64,000 nucleotides of DNA from Mesorhizobium qingshengii (GCF_027563465.1 NZ_JAPFQA010000019.1:1-64000), one strand, 5' to 3'. Positions 24,823 to 34,393 are shown, numbered from the stretch's first letter. A program made the numbers and translations. The notes: generated by a model not told the origin, from the sequence alone.

Positions 24823-26088
24823 TTGTCAGAAGCGATGGCGGCGTTGTTGAACCGTTGGCGCAGTGATCCCAACGGGACCTATCGATCATGGTTCTTGTGG
24901 GAAGAGCGCATCAAGAACTTTCGCTCGATACGCCGTGGCATTCAGCAGGTCGTGAGCGAGATCGGTGCGGGCGCGTTCGGAAACGCCTACAGAGGGTCCT
25001 CGTTGGAAGTGGTCGTCCATTCGATCGCCGAGCAAAGACAGATTTTCAAGGGGGCCGATCACGCCTTTCTTTGGAAACCCAAGCTACGAATCCCGGACAT
25101 CTACGAGAATGCCGACAACCAGCGCGCATTCGGACGAATGCTCGACACCTGCGTGTGCTGCAACGAGGAGTCGGTGATGCTCGCGGCGATACAGGAAATC
25201 GACGCACGGGCGATCAAGGGGCTAGGCCCTGCCGTCGCAAATCTTCTTTATTTCCTGCATCCGACGTTGGCGCCGCCCTTCAATACCGCGATCGTCAACG
25301 GCTACAATGCGCTCACCGGGGCCAAAGTGAAGCTCGGCCGATGGGAGCAATATCTGGCAATGAGGAAGGGAATCCTTGTCCTGAACGCCAAAAACCGCGC
25401 TTCGCTTTCGAACGATCTTGGAGCGATTGGCGGCCTGCTGTTCGATATTGGCAGTGGCCGGTACGCCGCGCCGCCGCTCGAGGACAGTCCTGTGGCGATG
25501 GCCGCCTGGCGCGACGACCTGGCGCGCGTTCGGGAGGAGGCGATAGCCGACCGTCTGATCAATGCGGCGCGCGAGAACGATCACACACACACAGAGATCC
25601 AAGGTTGGTTGCGCGATCTCGGTTTCGCTATGGGCTACGATGTTTGGGTGGCTTCCAACGACCGCAACCGTGCTTTTGGCGGTGGGAAGCTCAGCGACTT
25701 CTGTCTTGAAGTCCTTCCATTTCCCGAAGGCGTTTCGGCCGCGGACGCAGTTCGGCTCATCGACGTGCTGTGGCTCGATAAGGCGACGAGGCGGATCGTC
25801 GCTGCCTACGAGGTAGAGCACACCACATCGATCTATTCCGGAATAGTCCGCATGTTGGATCTTGCCCTTGGCGAGGAAGTGCAAGGGCTGGAGGGGCTAT
25901 TCCTTGTAGCGCCCGACGCGCGGGAGCAAGATGTCCGCAATCAGCTCAACAGGCCGGCATTCAGCCGAATTGCGGATCTGAAGGTGCGATATTTGGCGTA
26001 CGGCGAACTCAAGCACAATCGCGAGGCTATCGCCAAATTCGGCCATGGCATGAAGCCCATCCACGCGATTTCGCGGACGCTCAGTTGA
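24823..26088 (+). CDS. Possible PD-(D/E)XK-type nuclease, unknown function
   Basis: About 421 residues in two parts. The N-terminal part (to about residue 230) is helical and includes AIKGLGPAVANLLYFLHP, a helix-hairpin-helix-like pattern. The C-terminal part includes GGGKLSDFC, then LIDVLWLDKATRRIVAAYEVEHTTSIYSGI. The order D, then E-x-E after a strand (AAYEVEHT), looks like a PD-(D/E)XK-type nuclease core; similar sequences occur in restriction-like proteins. I chose the TTG at 24823, which has an AGGGAGG site 5 bp before it; the ATG at 24835 is next. It has no methylase partner. Confidence 0.6.
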   Translation: MSEAMAALLNRWRSDPNGTYRSWFLWEERIKNFRSIRRGIQQVVSEIGAGAFGNAYRGSSLEVVVHSIAEQRQIFKGADHAFLWKPKLRIPDIYENADNQRAFGRMLDTCVCCNEESVMLAAIQEIDARAIKGLGPAVANLLYFLHPTLAPPFNTAIVNGYNALTGAKVKLGRWEQYLAMRKGILVLNAKNRASLSNDLGAIGGLLFDIGSGRYAAPPLEDSPVAMAAWRDDLARVREEAIADRLINAARENDHTHTEIQGWLRDLGFAMGYDVWVASNDRNRAFGGGKLSDFCLEVLPFPEGVSAADAVRLIDVLWLDKATRRIVAAYEVEHTTSIYSGIVRMLDLALGEEVQGLEGLFLVAPDAREQDVRNQLNRPAFSRIADLKVRYLAYGELKHNREAIAKFGHGMKPIHAISRTLS

Positions 26089-26469
26089 GAGTCGATATTA
26101 TTCGAACCCGCGCACCTCGGCTACGCGGACCGAAACAAGATAGCGTTTAAGAGCTGGAACTCATGGTTGAGGGATGCTGGCTTGGAAAAGTTGTCGAGTG
26201 ATCGAGGTGTCGGCGAACCACAGCGCACAAAAGTTGGAGCGGCCACGTGCCGGCGGCCGCTCCATATCGCCGTGGCCCTTGAAGTGAAAGGAACACGCGC
26301 GACGGCCTCATCACCCTACATCCCCTGGCCGCTAGGGGAGCAAGGCCCATCGGGCAGGTCACAAGAATGTGTTGGCTAAGCTGTTGGTCGGCTTCTGCCG
26401 CAGCGATCATTTGATGCGAACGTTTCGGCCGCCCGAAGAGTGGGTTTGTTTCTCTTCCGCCTAAACAAA
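26089..26469. other. Gap of 381 bp without a recognisable gene
   Basis: No frame here matches a family. The stretch lies between two convergent genes and ends at a strong terminator hairpin for the binding-protein gene. Confidence 0.4.
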
Positions 26470-26499
26470 AGGCTCACTGCCGGATATGGCAGTGAGCCT
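26470..26499 (-). terminator. Strong rho-independent terminator of the iron-type binding-protein gene
   Basis: AGGCTCACTGCC at 26470-26481 pairs perfectly with GGCAGTGAGCCT at 26488-26499 around a 6-base loop. On the minus strand a T-rich stretch (TTTTGTTT) follows. It lies about 50 bp after the stop of the gene at 26548. Confidence 0.88.
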
Positions 26500-26547
26500 A
26501 GGTATCGGGTGGGAAAAATGCGGCTATCGTCGCCAATGGTAAGCCGC

Positions 26548-27561
26548 TCAGAGCAACCCGGCAGCGGTCATAAGGTCGGTGACCTTCTTGCTGTTCAAAT
26601 TCGACGGATCGACTTTCGGCGCCTGAAGATCCTTCAGCGGAACCAGCGCTGGATTGCTGTCGGCACCGACGCTGACGGCATATTCGAACGACGTTCCGGT
26701 CTTAAGGACGTCCTGGCCATCCTTGCCGGTGATCCACTTCAGGAAGGCCTGCGCCTCCTTGGCATGCTTGCTCGAAGCAAGCACGCCCCCTCCAGAAATG
26801 CTGACAAATGCGCCCGGATCCTGATCCTTGAAATAGAGGAGCCCCACGTTCTTGCTGTTTTCTCCAGTCTGGGCCTGATCTCCATAATAGTAGTAGTGGA
26901 AGATCACCGCACCTTCGATTTCACCAGCATTGACCGCCTTCATGGCGGCACTATTGCTTCGGTAGGCGGTGACATTGGCCTTTGTCGCGTTCAGCCATTC
27001 CGCCGTATCGGCTTCGCCCTTTATCTCAAGCAGGGCCCCAATGATCGACTGAAAATCGGCACCCGACGGAGAAGCAGCCCAACGGCCCTTCCAGCCCGGG
27101 TCAGCCAGATCCAGCAGCGACTTTGGAAGCTTGTCGGCAGTCAGCTTGGTCTTGTCGTAAGCAAAGACGGTACTGCGCGCGGCAATACCGACCCAATGCC
27201 CATTAGCAGGACGGAATTCTTTGGACACCTGCGCCAGCGTGTCTCCATCGACCGGCGCGAACAGGCCCGCCGCGTCGACAAGTGCCATGGCGGGCGAATT
27301 TTCTGTCAGGAATACATCGGCCGGCGTGGCGGCGCCTTCGGTGACGATCTGGTTGGCGAATTCAGGGTCTTCGCCGTTGCGCAGTGTGACCTTGATTCCT
27401 GTGTCCCTGGTGAAGCCCTTTACCCATTCGTTGGCCAGGCTCTCGTGCTGGGCATTGTAGACGATGATACCGTCGTTTGTGTCCTGGGCCAGCGCCGGTG
27501 CAGCGAGAAAGGCGTAGCATAGCGCCATGGCGCTCGCGAAAATTGAAAGGGCGGATCTCAT
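26548..27561 (-). CDS. Fe(3+)-type ABC transporter periplasmic binding protein, orphan
   Basis: This 337-residue exported protein has a signal peptide (about residues 5-25) and the FbpA/AfuA-type fold: IIVYNAQHESLANEW at the start, LTENSPAMALVD, and a tyrosine run (HYYYYGDQAQ) in the region that binds ferric iron in family members. It would deliver ferric iron to an inner-membrane permease. No permease or ATPase gene is next to it, so it is an orphan or works with a transporter elsewhere. A CTGGAG site precedes the ATG. The promoter carries a tight palindrome, and a strong terminator follows, so it is a single-gene unit. Confidence 0.88.
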   Translation of the reverse strand: MRSALSIFASAMALCYAFLAAPALAQDTNDGIIVYNAQHESLANEWVKGFTRDTGIKVTLRNGEDPEFANQIVTEGAATPADVFLTENSPAMALVDAAGLFAPVDGDTLAQVSKEFRPANGHWVGIAARSTVFAYDKTKLTADKLPKSLLDLADPGWKGRWAASPSGADFQSIIGALLEIKGEADTAEWLNATKANVTAYRSNSAAMKAVNAGEIEGAVIFHYYYYGDQAQTGENSKNVGLLYFKDQDPGAFVSISGGGVLASSKHAKEAQAFLKWITGKDGQDVLKTGTSFEYAVSVGADSNPALVPLKDLQAPKVDPSNLNSKKVTDLMTAAGLL

Positions 27562-27598
27562 CGGATGCTCCAGGCTACAGGCTGATGTGCCGGCCGGC

Positions 27599-27627
27599 TC
27601 TTAGCAATACTGGAGTATTGATGTCAA
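27599..27627 (-). promoter_or_regulatory. Promoter of the binding-protein gene with a palindrome between -35 and -10
   Basis: On the minus strand a TTGACA box (27622-27627) is followed 17 bp later by CTAAGA (27599-27604). The whole spacer is nearly filled by CAATACT-CC-AGTATTG (27605-27620), a perfect 7-bp inverted repeat. It is a likely operator for a repressor or for a MerR-like activator. It does not fit the Irr or RirA consensus as I know them, so the regulator is unknown. Confidence 0.65.
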
Positions 27628-27780
27628 CATAACTACACAGGTCGCAGTAGCCGCCGAGGCGGGAAAAATATGGCGTCTGGCTGAGCGATTTGTCGTTCGA
27701 CAGCAATCCTTGGCGGGAGGTGGCTTCGGAAATCGTCTCCCCTCACGACCGGAGCGATAACTTCGCCTCGCGAATGATAC

Positions 27781-28578
27781 CTAATGCACGGAAGGAAACA
27801 ACTCAGCCGTCAGCCCTGCAATCCGGTAAGTCAATAAGCCGAACCATTCATGCGCGGCGAGATCGGTCGCTGCAAGACCGACCGTGATTGAATCAGTCGG
27901 GCGTTTGAGATCTGCCGCGCCGCGCGTACGATAGTCGACAGGGTAAGGGGTCACATCAAAACCGGCAGCGCGAAAACATCCGATCGCCCTCGGCATGTGG
28001 CTCGCCGACGTGACCAGGAGCCAAAGCTCGCCTGGCTTCGGTTGGATCGAGGCGGCGCTCTCCGTGCCGTTCTCGCAGGTATTTCGAGATCGTTCCTCCA
28101 TCTCGATGCGCTCGGGCGACACGCCCAGCGACACGAGAATATCGCGGGCGACCTTTGATTCCGTCAGTGTGCTGGCACCATGACTCTGGCCCAACCCTCC
28201 GGAGAGAAAAATTCGTGCATCTGGATAACGCCTGCTGAGATCGACAGTCGCGGTCAGCCGTTCTCCCGCCTCATTCATCGCCAAAGTGCCGCGATAGCTG
28301 CTGATATGCGGGTCGACGGCCCCGCCAAGCAGGATGATACCAGCCACCGGCATATCGATGACCGGCTGGGGGAAGCGGTTCTCGAGCAACATCAACGCAG
28401 CCGGTCCCAGAGGGCTCCAACCGCAGATGGCCAACAACAGAACCGACGCTATGATGCATGCCCGTCCCAGGCGGAATCTGCCGAGGAGCGCGGCAGGAAT
28501 GCCGACCATGCCGAGCAGCGCGATCAGATTGGAAGGGATCAGGAAAAACTCGACGAGCTTTGAGATGACGAAAAACAT
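27781..28578 (-). CDS. YdcF/SanA family (DUF218) membrane protein
   Basis: About 265 residues with two N-terminal membrane helices (about 5-30 and 37-60) and a periplasmic DUF218 domain. Typical segments are GIILLGGAVDPHIS, YPDARIFLSGGLGQ, ARDILVSLGVSPERI and LLVTSASHMPRAIGCFR. Members are linked to envelope integrity and vancomycin sensitivity, but the reaction is unsettled. The ATG at 28578 follows a GTG at 28581. It is divergent from the cytochrome b561 gene with only about 40 bp between them. Confidence 0.85.
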   Translation of the reverse strand: MFFVISKLVEFFLIPSNLIALLGMVGIPAALLGRFRLGRACIIASVLLLAICGWSPLGPAALMLLENRFPQPVIDMPVAGIILLGGAVDPHISSYRGTLAMNEAGERLTATVDLSRRYPDARIFLSGGLGQSHGASTLTESKVARDILVSLGVSPERIEMEERSRNTCENGTESAASIQPKPGELWLLVTSASHMPRAIGCFRAAGFDVTPYPVDYRTRGAADLKRPTDSITVGLAATDLAAHEWFGLLTYRIAGLTAELFPSVH

Positions 28579-28620
28579 CACGCCCTCTCACGCGCATTTG
28601 ACAACCGGCGGGCCTCAAAG

Positions 28621-29235
28621 GTGAGAGAGAATCCTCGCCTGCACTGGCATTTCGGCATTCGGCTGCTGCATTGGCTGACCGTGATCGCGCTCGCGGCGCA
28701 AATCGCCATTGCCTTCGGACCGATGAACGGGCCGGGGATGGCGACGATGAACTGGCTTCCGCTCCACATGTCGATCGGCGTGACGATCCTTGCCATCATT
28801 GTCCTTAGGCTTTGCTGGCGCATCTTCACCCACCCCCCCGTGAGGCAGCCCAAACGAACCGTGCGGTTTGCGACTTCTTTCTTCCACGTGTTTCTCTACG
28901 CAATGATTCTTGCCGTCTTGATAACGGGATGGCTGGGCTACCAGCCAATGCCCTTCATGCCTCCCGCACGGCTTTTCGGAAACTTGCCCGTGCCGTTGCC
29001 ACCATCTGTCGGCGCGCTGTCGGCAAGGGCTTTCGCGTTCGTCCATGCAAAGCTCGTCTGGATCTTGCTTGGGTTCATTGGTGCTCACGTCCTGGGCGCG
29101 CTGGTGCATTTCGTGCTGCTTCGCGATGGTGTAATGCGAAGCATGTTCTTCAATCGGTCGAACACGGCCTCGCGGGAGCAGAAGGTGCCGGTTGCGGTCG
29201 GCGATAAAGCCGGCAGCTCAGGCGATCGCCCATAA
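28621..29235 (+). CDS. Cytochrome b561 family protein
   Basis: This 204-residue inner-membrane protein has four helices and the His residues that bind two haems b: HWHFGIRLLHW near the N-terminus, LPLHMSIGV in helix two, FFHVFLYAMI in helix three and FVHAKLVWILLGFIGAH in helix four. Members carry electrons from quinol, sometimes to periplasmic partners. The start is GTG at 28621. It converges with the YqaA-like gene, overlapping its end by 18 bp, at the edge of the copper locus. Confidence 0.88.
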   Translation: MRENPRLHWHFGIRLLHWLTVIALAAQIAIAFGPMNGPGMATMNWLPLHMSIGVTILAIIVLRLCWRIFTHPPVRQPKRTVRFATSFFHVFLYAMILAVLITGWLGYQPMPFMPPARLFGNLPVPLPPSVGALSARAFAFVHAKLVWILLGFIGAHVLGALVHFVLLRDGVMRSMFFNRSNTASREQKVPVAVGDKAGSSGDRP

Positions 29236-29658
29236 TCCTCCCGCGATGATCACCGCATATCGTGCAGCCTTCCCAAGTGCGACGAGCACCACGAACAAAC
29301 CAAAATGCACGCGCGCTGCGCCGGCCGCTACCGTGAAAGCATCTCCGACGACCGGCAGCCAGGCGAACAGGAGCGTCCACGCGCCAAAGCGGCGAAACGT
29401 CCGGCTCGCATGCTCATACTGTTCACGAGTGATTGGAAACCATCGCTTGGTCTGGAGCGTGTCGATGCCCCGCCCCATTATCCAGTTCATCACCGAGCCG
29501 AGCGTGTTGCCGATCGTGGCAACCGTAAAGAGCAGCGCCGGATCGCCACGGCCCGCGGCGACTAAGCCCGCGAGCACCACCTCCGATGAGACTGGCAAGA
29601 CGGTTGCGGCGAGGAATGCGCTGACGAACAGACCGCCATAGATGGCCAACGCTGCCAC
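29218..29658 (-). CDS. YqaA family membrane protein (DedA-like)
   Basis: This 146-residue protein has three to four hydrophobic segments and the YqaA/DedA pattern: FLAATVLPVSSEVVLAGL, IGNTLGSVMNWIMGRG, then FRRFGAWTLLFAWLPVVGDAF. DedA-type proteins are thought to move or flip lipids and to help maintain membrane potential. It lies 13 bp after the multicopper oxidase gene and probably ends the copA-cueR-oxidase operon. Its link to copper is not established. Confidence 0.8.
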   Translation of the reverse strand: MAALAIYGGLFVSAFLAATVLPVSSEVVLAGLVAAGRGDPALLFTVATIGNTLGSVMNWIMGRGIDTLQTKRWFPITREQYEHASRTFRRFGAWTLLFAWLPVVGDAFTVAAGAARVHFGLFVVLVALGKAARYAVIIAGGLWAIA

Positions 29659-29671
29659 GTCGAGCGACCGG

Positions 29672-31192
29672 CTACGCCTGCACGTCGACGATGCCCATCA
29701 TGCCAAGCTGCTCGTGTTCCAGGATGTGGCAATGAAACATTCGCAGCCCCGGCCGGTCCTGTCGTAGCAGGAGCCGCACCGTCTCGCCGCGCGCCACGTT
29801 GACCGTGTCCTTCCAGGCCAGGTAGGCCGGTTTCGAGACCTGGCCATCGCGTTCGTGCTCGATCACCTGAAACTGCGTCCCATGCACATGGAACGGATGG
29901 TCCATGTCCGCCTTGTTGACAATTTCCCAGAGTTCGACCTGTCCTGCTTTAGACACGACATCGATGCGGCCCATGTCAAAGGCGGCGCCGTTGATCAGGA
30001 ACCCCATCTCCATGTTTGTCGCGGTCATCGTCATGGTTTCGGTGAAGACGAAGCGCCGGCTGACGACAGGGGCGTTAAGTTGCGCAATCGGCCGCAGCCT
30101 GTCCGGCAGCGGCGGGAGCGGCTCTGCAGGTGTCTCCGAAACATTGACCGTAAGCAGTGTCAGGCCTGCATCCGCAGGGCGGCCTGCGCCCATCCAGCCG
30201 CGATCGTAGTCAAGCGTGTACAGCGTGGCTGGGCCGGGCTTGTCGAAGGTAACAATCAGCTCAAGGCGTTCCGCCGGGCTGAGAAGGATTTCGTCGGCTT
30301 CGATCGGTGCTTCCAACAGACCGCCGTCCGTTCCGACAACCATCATTGACGCTTCAAACGACAGTCGAAGGAAGCGCGCATTGGTGGCGTTGTAGAGCCG
30401 GAAGCGCCGCTTCGTGCCAAAGGGGACCGTTAGCGCAGGATTCTTCTGGCCATTGACGAGTACGTGATCGCCGACGCGCCCGTTCATCAGATCGACCATC
30501 GTATTGTCCGGCATCGTGCCGTCGGCAGCAAGGCGAAGGTCGGTGAACACCAGTACGGTATCGCCATACTCCGCCGGAATTGGATCGACCTTCGGCTTGA
30601 CCAGGAACACGCCGGCAAGGCCGCGATAAACTTGCTCGGCCGTCTTGCCGTGCGGATGCGGATGGTACCAGTACGCTGCTGCGCTTCCCTCGGGCAGTTC
30701 GAAGCTGTAGGTGCGATCGCCCGCCGTTGCGACCGGATCCATCGGATTGCCGTCCTGGTCCGCCGGCACCGGCATGCCGTGCCAGTGGAGGGTGCTCGCC
30801 TCGCCCGGAATGCGGTTTGCGAAGGTGATCTCGACGCGGTCGCCCTCGACCGCCTCGATCAGCGGACCGGGACTCATGCCGTTGTAGCCAAGAATCGGCG
30901 TGTCGAGCCCCGCGGCGAAGCGAGCCGTAGCGGGCTCGGCGGTGAGTTTCGCCCTGAACAGGCCGGGCGTATTGGCTTCGTTGACGAGGAGAGGCAATTG
31001 ACGAAGCGGCTCTCCCTCAGGCAGCATGAGCGCGTTCTTCGGTGCCGCCATGTCGTTGCCACCCATATCCATGCCGGGCATGTCATCCATGCCGGGCATG
31101 TCATCCATGCCGTCCATCTTCATTTGAGCGATCGCACGCCGGCTAACAAAAACCGTCGCAAGACCTGCCGCCAGAAAACCGCGTCGATGCAT
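29672..31192 (-). CDS. Multicopper oxidase, CueO/CopA type
   Basis: This 506-residue enzyme has a Tat-like signal (HRRGFLAAG), then a Met/Asp-rich stretch made of GMDDMP repeats, then three cupredoxin domains. All four copper motifs are present: HWHGMP, HPHPHG, HPFHVHGTQF and HCHILEHEQLGMM. It oxidises Cu(I) to Cu(II) in the periplasm, using O2, and so lowers copper toxicity. It lies 31 bp after cueR in the copA-cueR operon. The Met-rich N-terminus probably collects copper. Confidence 0.93.
   Translation of the reverse strand: MHRRGFLAAGLATVFVSRRAIAQMKMDGMDDMPGMDDMPGMDMGGNDMAAPKNALMLPEGEPLRQLPLLVNEANTPGLFRAKLTAEPATARFAAGLDTPILGYNGMSPGPLIEAVEGDRVEITFANRIPGEASTLHWHGMPVPADQDGNPMDPVATAGDRTYSFELPEGSAAAYWYHPHPHGKTAEQVYRGLAGVFLVKPKVDPIPAEYGDTVLVFTDLRLAADGTMPDNTMVDLMNGRVGDHVLVNGQKNPALTVPFGTKRRFRLYNATNARFLRLSFEASMMVVGTDGGLLEAPIEADEILLSPAERLELIVTFDKPGPATLYTLDYDRGWMGAGRPADAGLTLLTVNVSETPAEPLPPLPDRLRPIAQLNAPVVSRRFVFTETMTMTATNMEMGFLINGAAFDMGRIDVVSKAGQVELWEIVNKADMDHPFHVHGTQFQVIEHERDGQVSKPAYLAWKDTVNVARGETVRLLLRQDRPGLRMFHCHILEHEQLGMMGIVDVQA
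31070..31122. repeat. 18-bp tandem repeat in the multicopper oxidase gene
   Basis: About three direct copies of an 18-base unit (CATGTCATCCATGCCGGG as read on the plus strand, last copy ending in CGTCC) encode the DDMPGM repeats after the signal peptide. Copy number could vary between strains and tune the number of Met residues. Confidence 0.75.
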
Positions 31193-31222
31193 CTGTCGTC
31201 TCCTACGTCACAGAGTAGCGCG

Positions 31223-31711
31223 TCAGCGCGCGGTACGATGAGAAAGTCCACCAACGCTTGGCGCTGTCGCCGCCACCACGGGGCTCCGGCGCTTTTTCGG
31301 TGCCCTGGCTGGCCCGGCCTCGTGACCGCTGGAAAGGCTTTCGATGATCGGGCAATGCGGGCGATCATCGCCTTGGCAGTGTTCGGCCAGATGACGCAGA
31401 GTTTTACTCATGTCGCGGAGTTCGCGCATTTTCCGCTCGAGCTCCGCGACATGTTCCATGGCAATCCGCTTGACATCGGCGCTCGCCCGCGAGCGGTCGC
31501 TCCAGAGCGCCAGCAGAGCGGTCATCTGCTCCACCGAAAAGCCAAGATCGCGAGCTCGACGGACGAAACGAAGCATGTGGACGTCGTCGTCGGAATAGAC
31601 CCGGTAACCGGCATCGGTCCGGACAACGTTCGAGATGAGTCCGATCGTCTCGTAATAACGGATCATCTTGGCCGAGACGCCAGACGCCGCTGCTGCTTCA
31701 CCGATGTTCAT
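31223..31711 (-). CDS. cueR: Copper-responsive MerR family regulator CueR
   Basis: This 162-residue protein has an N-terminal winged helix-turn-helix (MNIGEAAAASGVSAKMIRYY), a dimerisation helix (about 80-110) and the metal loop with C112 and C120 in HCQGDDRPHCPII, the same numbering as the Cu(I) ligands of enteric CueR. A Ser/Ala-rich tail follows. It activates copA and copZ when Cu(I) binds. The ATG at 31711 gives the conserved N-terminus. It lies 79 bp after copA on the same strand. Confidence 0.92.
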   Translation of the reverse strand: MNIGEAAAASGVSAKMIRYYETIGLISNVVRTDAGYRVYSDDDVHMLRFVRRARDLGFSVEQMTALLALWSDRSRASADVKRIAMEHVAELERKMRELRDMSKTLRHLAEHCQGDDRPHCPIIESLSSGHEAGPARAPKKRRSPVVAATAPSVGGLSHRTAR

Positions 31712-31790
31712 GAGCGAATTCCTGCAGGTTGAGGCTTCCGGCGACAGCAGAGCCGGGATCCGGGGATAAGACACATCTGAACTAGCCCCT

Positions 31791-34346
31791 TCATATGACC
31801 GGGACCGGCCCGGAGAACTGGTCGGCGCGCGGCCTGCCGTCGATCGGCGGCTGGAAGCGCCTGACGCGCAAGGCATTGGTCAGGACGAAGACGCTGGACA
31901 GCGCCATGGCGCCCGCCGCGAGCATCGGCGACAGAAGCGTGCCGGAGAACGGGTACAGCACCCCGGCGGCGACGGGTATGAGCGCGATGTTGTAGGCGAA
32001 GGCCCAGAACAGATTCTGGCCGATGTTGCGGATCGTGGCCTTGGAGAGCGCGATCGCATTCGCCACGCCGCGCAGATCGCCAGACATCAGGACGACGTCG
32101 GCGCTTTCTATGGCGATGTCCGTGCCAGTGCCGATGGCGATGCCGACATCGGCCGCGGCAAGCGCGGGCGCGTCGTTGATGCCGTCGCCGACGAAGGCGA
32201 CGCGAGCACCGTGCTGGCCAAGCCGCTTGACGGCGTCGACCTTACCGTCCGGCAGCACCTCTGCCACGATTTCGTCGATGCCGATCCGCCGCCCGATCGC
32301 CTCAGCCGTGCGCCGGTTGTCGCCGGTCACCATGGCCACTTTGAGACCGAGCGCATGCAGGGCAGCGATGGCCGCCGGCGTCGATGCCTTGATCGGATCA
32401 GCGACCGCGATGATTGCAGCAAGCCTGCCATCGATGGCCGCATAAAGCGGGGTCTTGCCCTCGTCGCCGAGCCGTGCTGCCGCCGAAGCAAACATCGAGA
32501 TGTCCAGGCCGAGCCGTGTCATCAGGCGATCAGCGCCAATTTCAAGCTTGCGGCCTTCGACGGCAGCACTGACGCCAAAACCGGGGACGGCCTCGAAGTC
32601 CTTGATATCGGCAAGCACAAGACCGCGCCGCTCCGCGGCCCGAACGATCGCCTCGGCGACTGGATGCTCGGAACGAGCCTCCACCGAGCCGACGAGCCGG
32701 AGCACGTCGGCTTCGACAAAACCGTCAGTCACGACGAAATCGGTCAGTTCGGGGCGGCCCTCGGTGAGCGTTCCCGTCTTGTCGAGAGCAATGACCGTAG
32801 CATCACGCAGTGTCTGCAGCGCCTCGCCCTTGCGGAAGAGCACACCCATTTCGGCCGCCCGCCCCGTGCCGACCATAATCGAGGTCGGCGTGGCGAGGCC
32901 CATGGCGCACGGGCAGGCAATGATAAGCACGGCAACGGCGTTGACGAGCGCGAAGGACAGCGCCGGCTCCGGCCCGAGGAAAAGCCAGGCCCCGAACGTG
33001 AGCAAGGCCGCAGCAATGACCGCCGGCACGAACCACGCCGTCACCTTGTCGACGAGCGCCTGGATCGGCAGCTTGGAGCCTTGAGCGGCTTCGACCATCC
33101 TGATGATCTGGGCGAGCAGCGTGGCCGAGCCGACCTTGGTGGCACGGAAGGAAAAACTCCCGGTACTGTTGATGGTGCCGCCGACCACTTCCGCGCCAAG
33201 ACCCTTGGCGACGGGCAGCGGTTCGCCAGTCATCATGGACTCGTCGACAAAGGATGATCCTCCGACGATCTCGCCATCGACCGCGATCTTTTCACCCGGC
33301 CGAACCATGACCATGTCACCGACCCGCACTTCGGCGAGCGGCACGTCTACCGTGATGCCGTTCTTGACGACGCGCGCCGTCTTGGGCTGCAGTCCGACGA
33401 GTTTCTTGATCGCCTCGCTGGTCCGGCCCTTGGCCCGCGCTTCGAGGGTGCGTCCGAGCAGGATCAGCGTCACGATCACGGCCGCTGCTTCATAATAGAC
33501 GTTGGCTGTGCCTGCCGGCAGAACACCGGGAAGGAAAGTCGCGACGATCGAGTAGGCCCAGGCAGCACCCGACCCAAGCGCGACCAGCGCGTTCATGTCT
33601 GGTGCGCCCCTGAGCAGCGCCGGCATTCCCTTCCTGAAGAAACGCAGACCGGGGCCAAACAGAACAATCGTGGTCAGGACGAATTGCAGGCGCCAGTTCC
33701 AATCGCCAAGCGTCATCATCACCCAGTGATGGAACGCTGGCACGAGATGGGAGCCCATTTCGAGCGTGAAGACGGGCAGCGTCAGAAGCGCCGCCAAAGC
33801 GAGCGAACGGCCGAGCACGCGGATTTCGGTTTCGCGCCCATCCCGCTCGCGGTCCTCGCCTGCATCCGGCAGGATCTGACGCGCTCCGTAGCCGGCGGCC
33901 GCCACCGCCTTTTCAAGTGCATCAGCCTCGGCGGCACCCGTGACGATCCGGACGGTGGCGCGCTCCGTTGCCAGGTTAACATTCGCCTCCGCCACGCCCG
34001 GCACTTTCTTGAGTGCCTTTTCGATACGCGCGACGCAGGAGGCGCAGGTCATGCCTTCGATGGCGAGTTCAATCGTATCCGCGCGCGCTTCGTATCCCAC
34101 CGCCGATACTGCCGCGAGAACGGGAGCAAGCTCCGGCTTGCCGGAGAAAGTCACCTCGGCACGTTGGGTCGCCAGATTGACCGATGCCCTGGCGACGCCC
34201 GGCGCGGAGGCAATTGCTTTTTCGACGCGCCGCACGCACGAGGCACACGTCATGCCCTCGATGCCGATCTGAATTGTGGAACCAAGAGCTGAAACGGGGT
34301 CGGCTGGTGTGTGGGGGGTAACGGCGTTCACGGTCTGCAACTCCAT
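31791..34346 (-). CDS. copA: Copper-exporting P1B-type ATPase CopA
   Basis: This 851-residue inner-membrane pump has two N-terminal metal-binding domains with GMTCASC (residues about 31-37 and 99-105), eight predicted helices, the ion site C478-P-C480 in [13 protein letters not shown], phosphorylation site D522 in [14 protein letters not shown] in the nucleotide domain and GDGINDAP near the hinge. It exports Cu(I) from the cytoplasm. It is the first gene of a minus-strand operon with cueR, the multicopper oxidase and the YqaA-like gene, driven by a CueR-type promoter. Confidence 0.95.
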   Translation of the reverse strand: MELQTVNAVTPHTPADPVSALGSTIQIGIEGMTCASCVRRVEKAIASAPGVARASVNLATQRAEVTFSGKPELAPVLAAVSAVGYEARADTIELAIEGMTCASCVARIEKALKKVPGVAEANVNLATERATVRIVTGAAEADALEKAVAAAGYGARQILPDAGEDRERDGRETEIRVLGRSLALAALLTLPVFTLEMGSHLVPAFHHWVMMTLGDWNWRLQFVLTTIVLFGPGLRFFRKGMPALLRGAPDMNALVALGSGAAWAYSIVATFLPGVLPAGTANVYYEAAAVIVTLILLGRTLEARAKGRTSEAIKKLVGLQPKTARVVKNGITVDVPLAEVRVGDMVMVRPGEKIAVDGEIVGGSSFVDESMMTGEPLPVAKGLGAEVVGGTINSTGSFSFRATKVGSATLLAQIIRMVEAAQGSKLPIQALVDKVTAWFVPAVIAAALLTFGAWLFLGPEPALSFALVNAVAVLIIACPCAMGLATPTSIMVGTGRAAEMGVLFRKGEALQTLRDATVIALDKTGTLTEGRPELTDFVVTDGFVEADVLRLVGSVEARSEHPVAEAIVRAAERRGLVLADIKDFEAVPGFGVSAAVEGRKLEIGADRLMTRLGLDISMFASAAARLGDEGKTPLYAAIDGRLAAIIAVADPIKASTPAAIAALHALGLKVAMVTGDNRRTAEAIGRRIGIDEIVAEVLPDGKVDAVKRLGQHGARVAFVGDGINDAPALAAADVGIAIGTGTDIAIESADVVLMSGDLRGVANAIALSKATIRNIGQNLFWAFAYNIALIPVAAGVLYPFSGTLLSPMLAAGAMALSSVFVLTNALRVRRFQPPIDGRPRADQFSGPVPVI

Positions 34347-34362
34347 TCGGTAGCAGCCACAC

Positions 34363-34393
34363 TATATAAAGGTTCCCATAATTGGAAGGTCAA
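34363..34393 (-). promoter_or_regulatory. CueR-type promoter of copA
   Basis: On the minus strand TTGACC (34388-34393) and TATATA (34363-34368) are separated by 19 bp. The spacer holds the dyad CTTCC-N7-GGAA, the known CueR/MerR operator pattern. The over-long spacer is the mark of MerR-type activation. The -10 lies about 17 bp upstream of the copA ATG. Confidence 0.88.

Noticed and set aside
26090-26140. TTCGAACC-like stretch that could be a tRNA T loop
   Set aside because: No matching acceptor, D or anticodon stems could be drawn around it.
26440-27522. Plus-strand open frame of 360 codons
   Set aside because: It is antisense to the iron-type binding protein and crosses its terminator.
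27617-27627. TTGATGTCAA as an FNR-like site
   Set aside because: The half-sites are only 2 bp apart, where FNR/FixK boxes need about 6 between TTGA and TCAA.
32211-33257. Plus-strand frame of 348 codons
   Set aside because: It is antisense to copA, with no domain.
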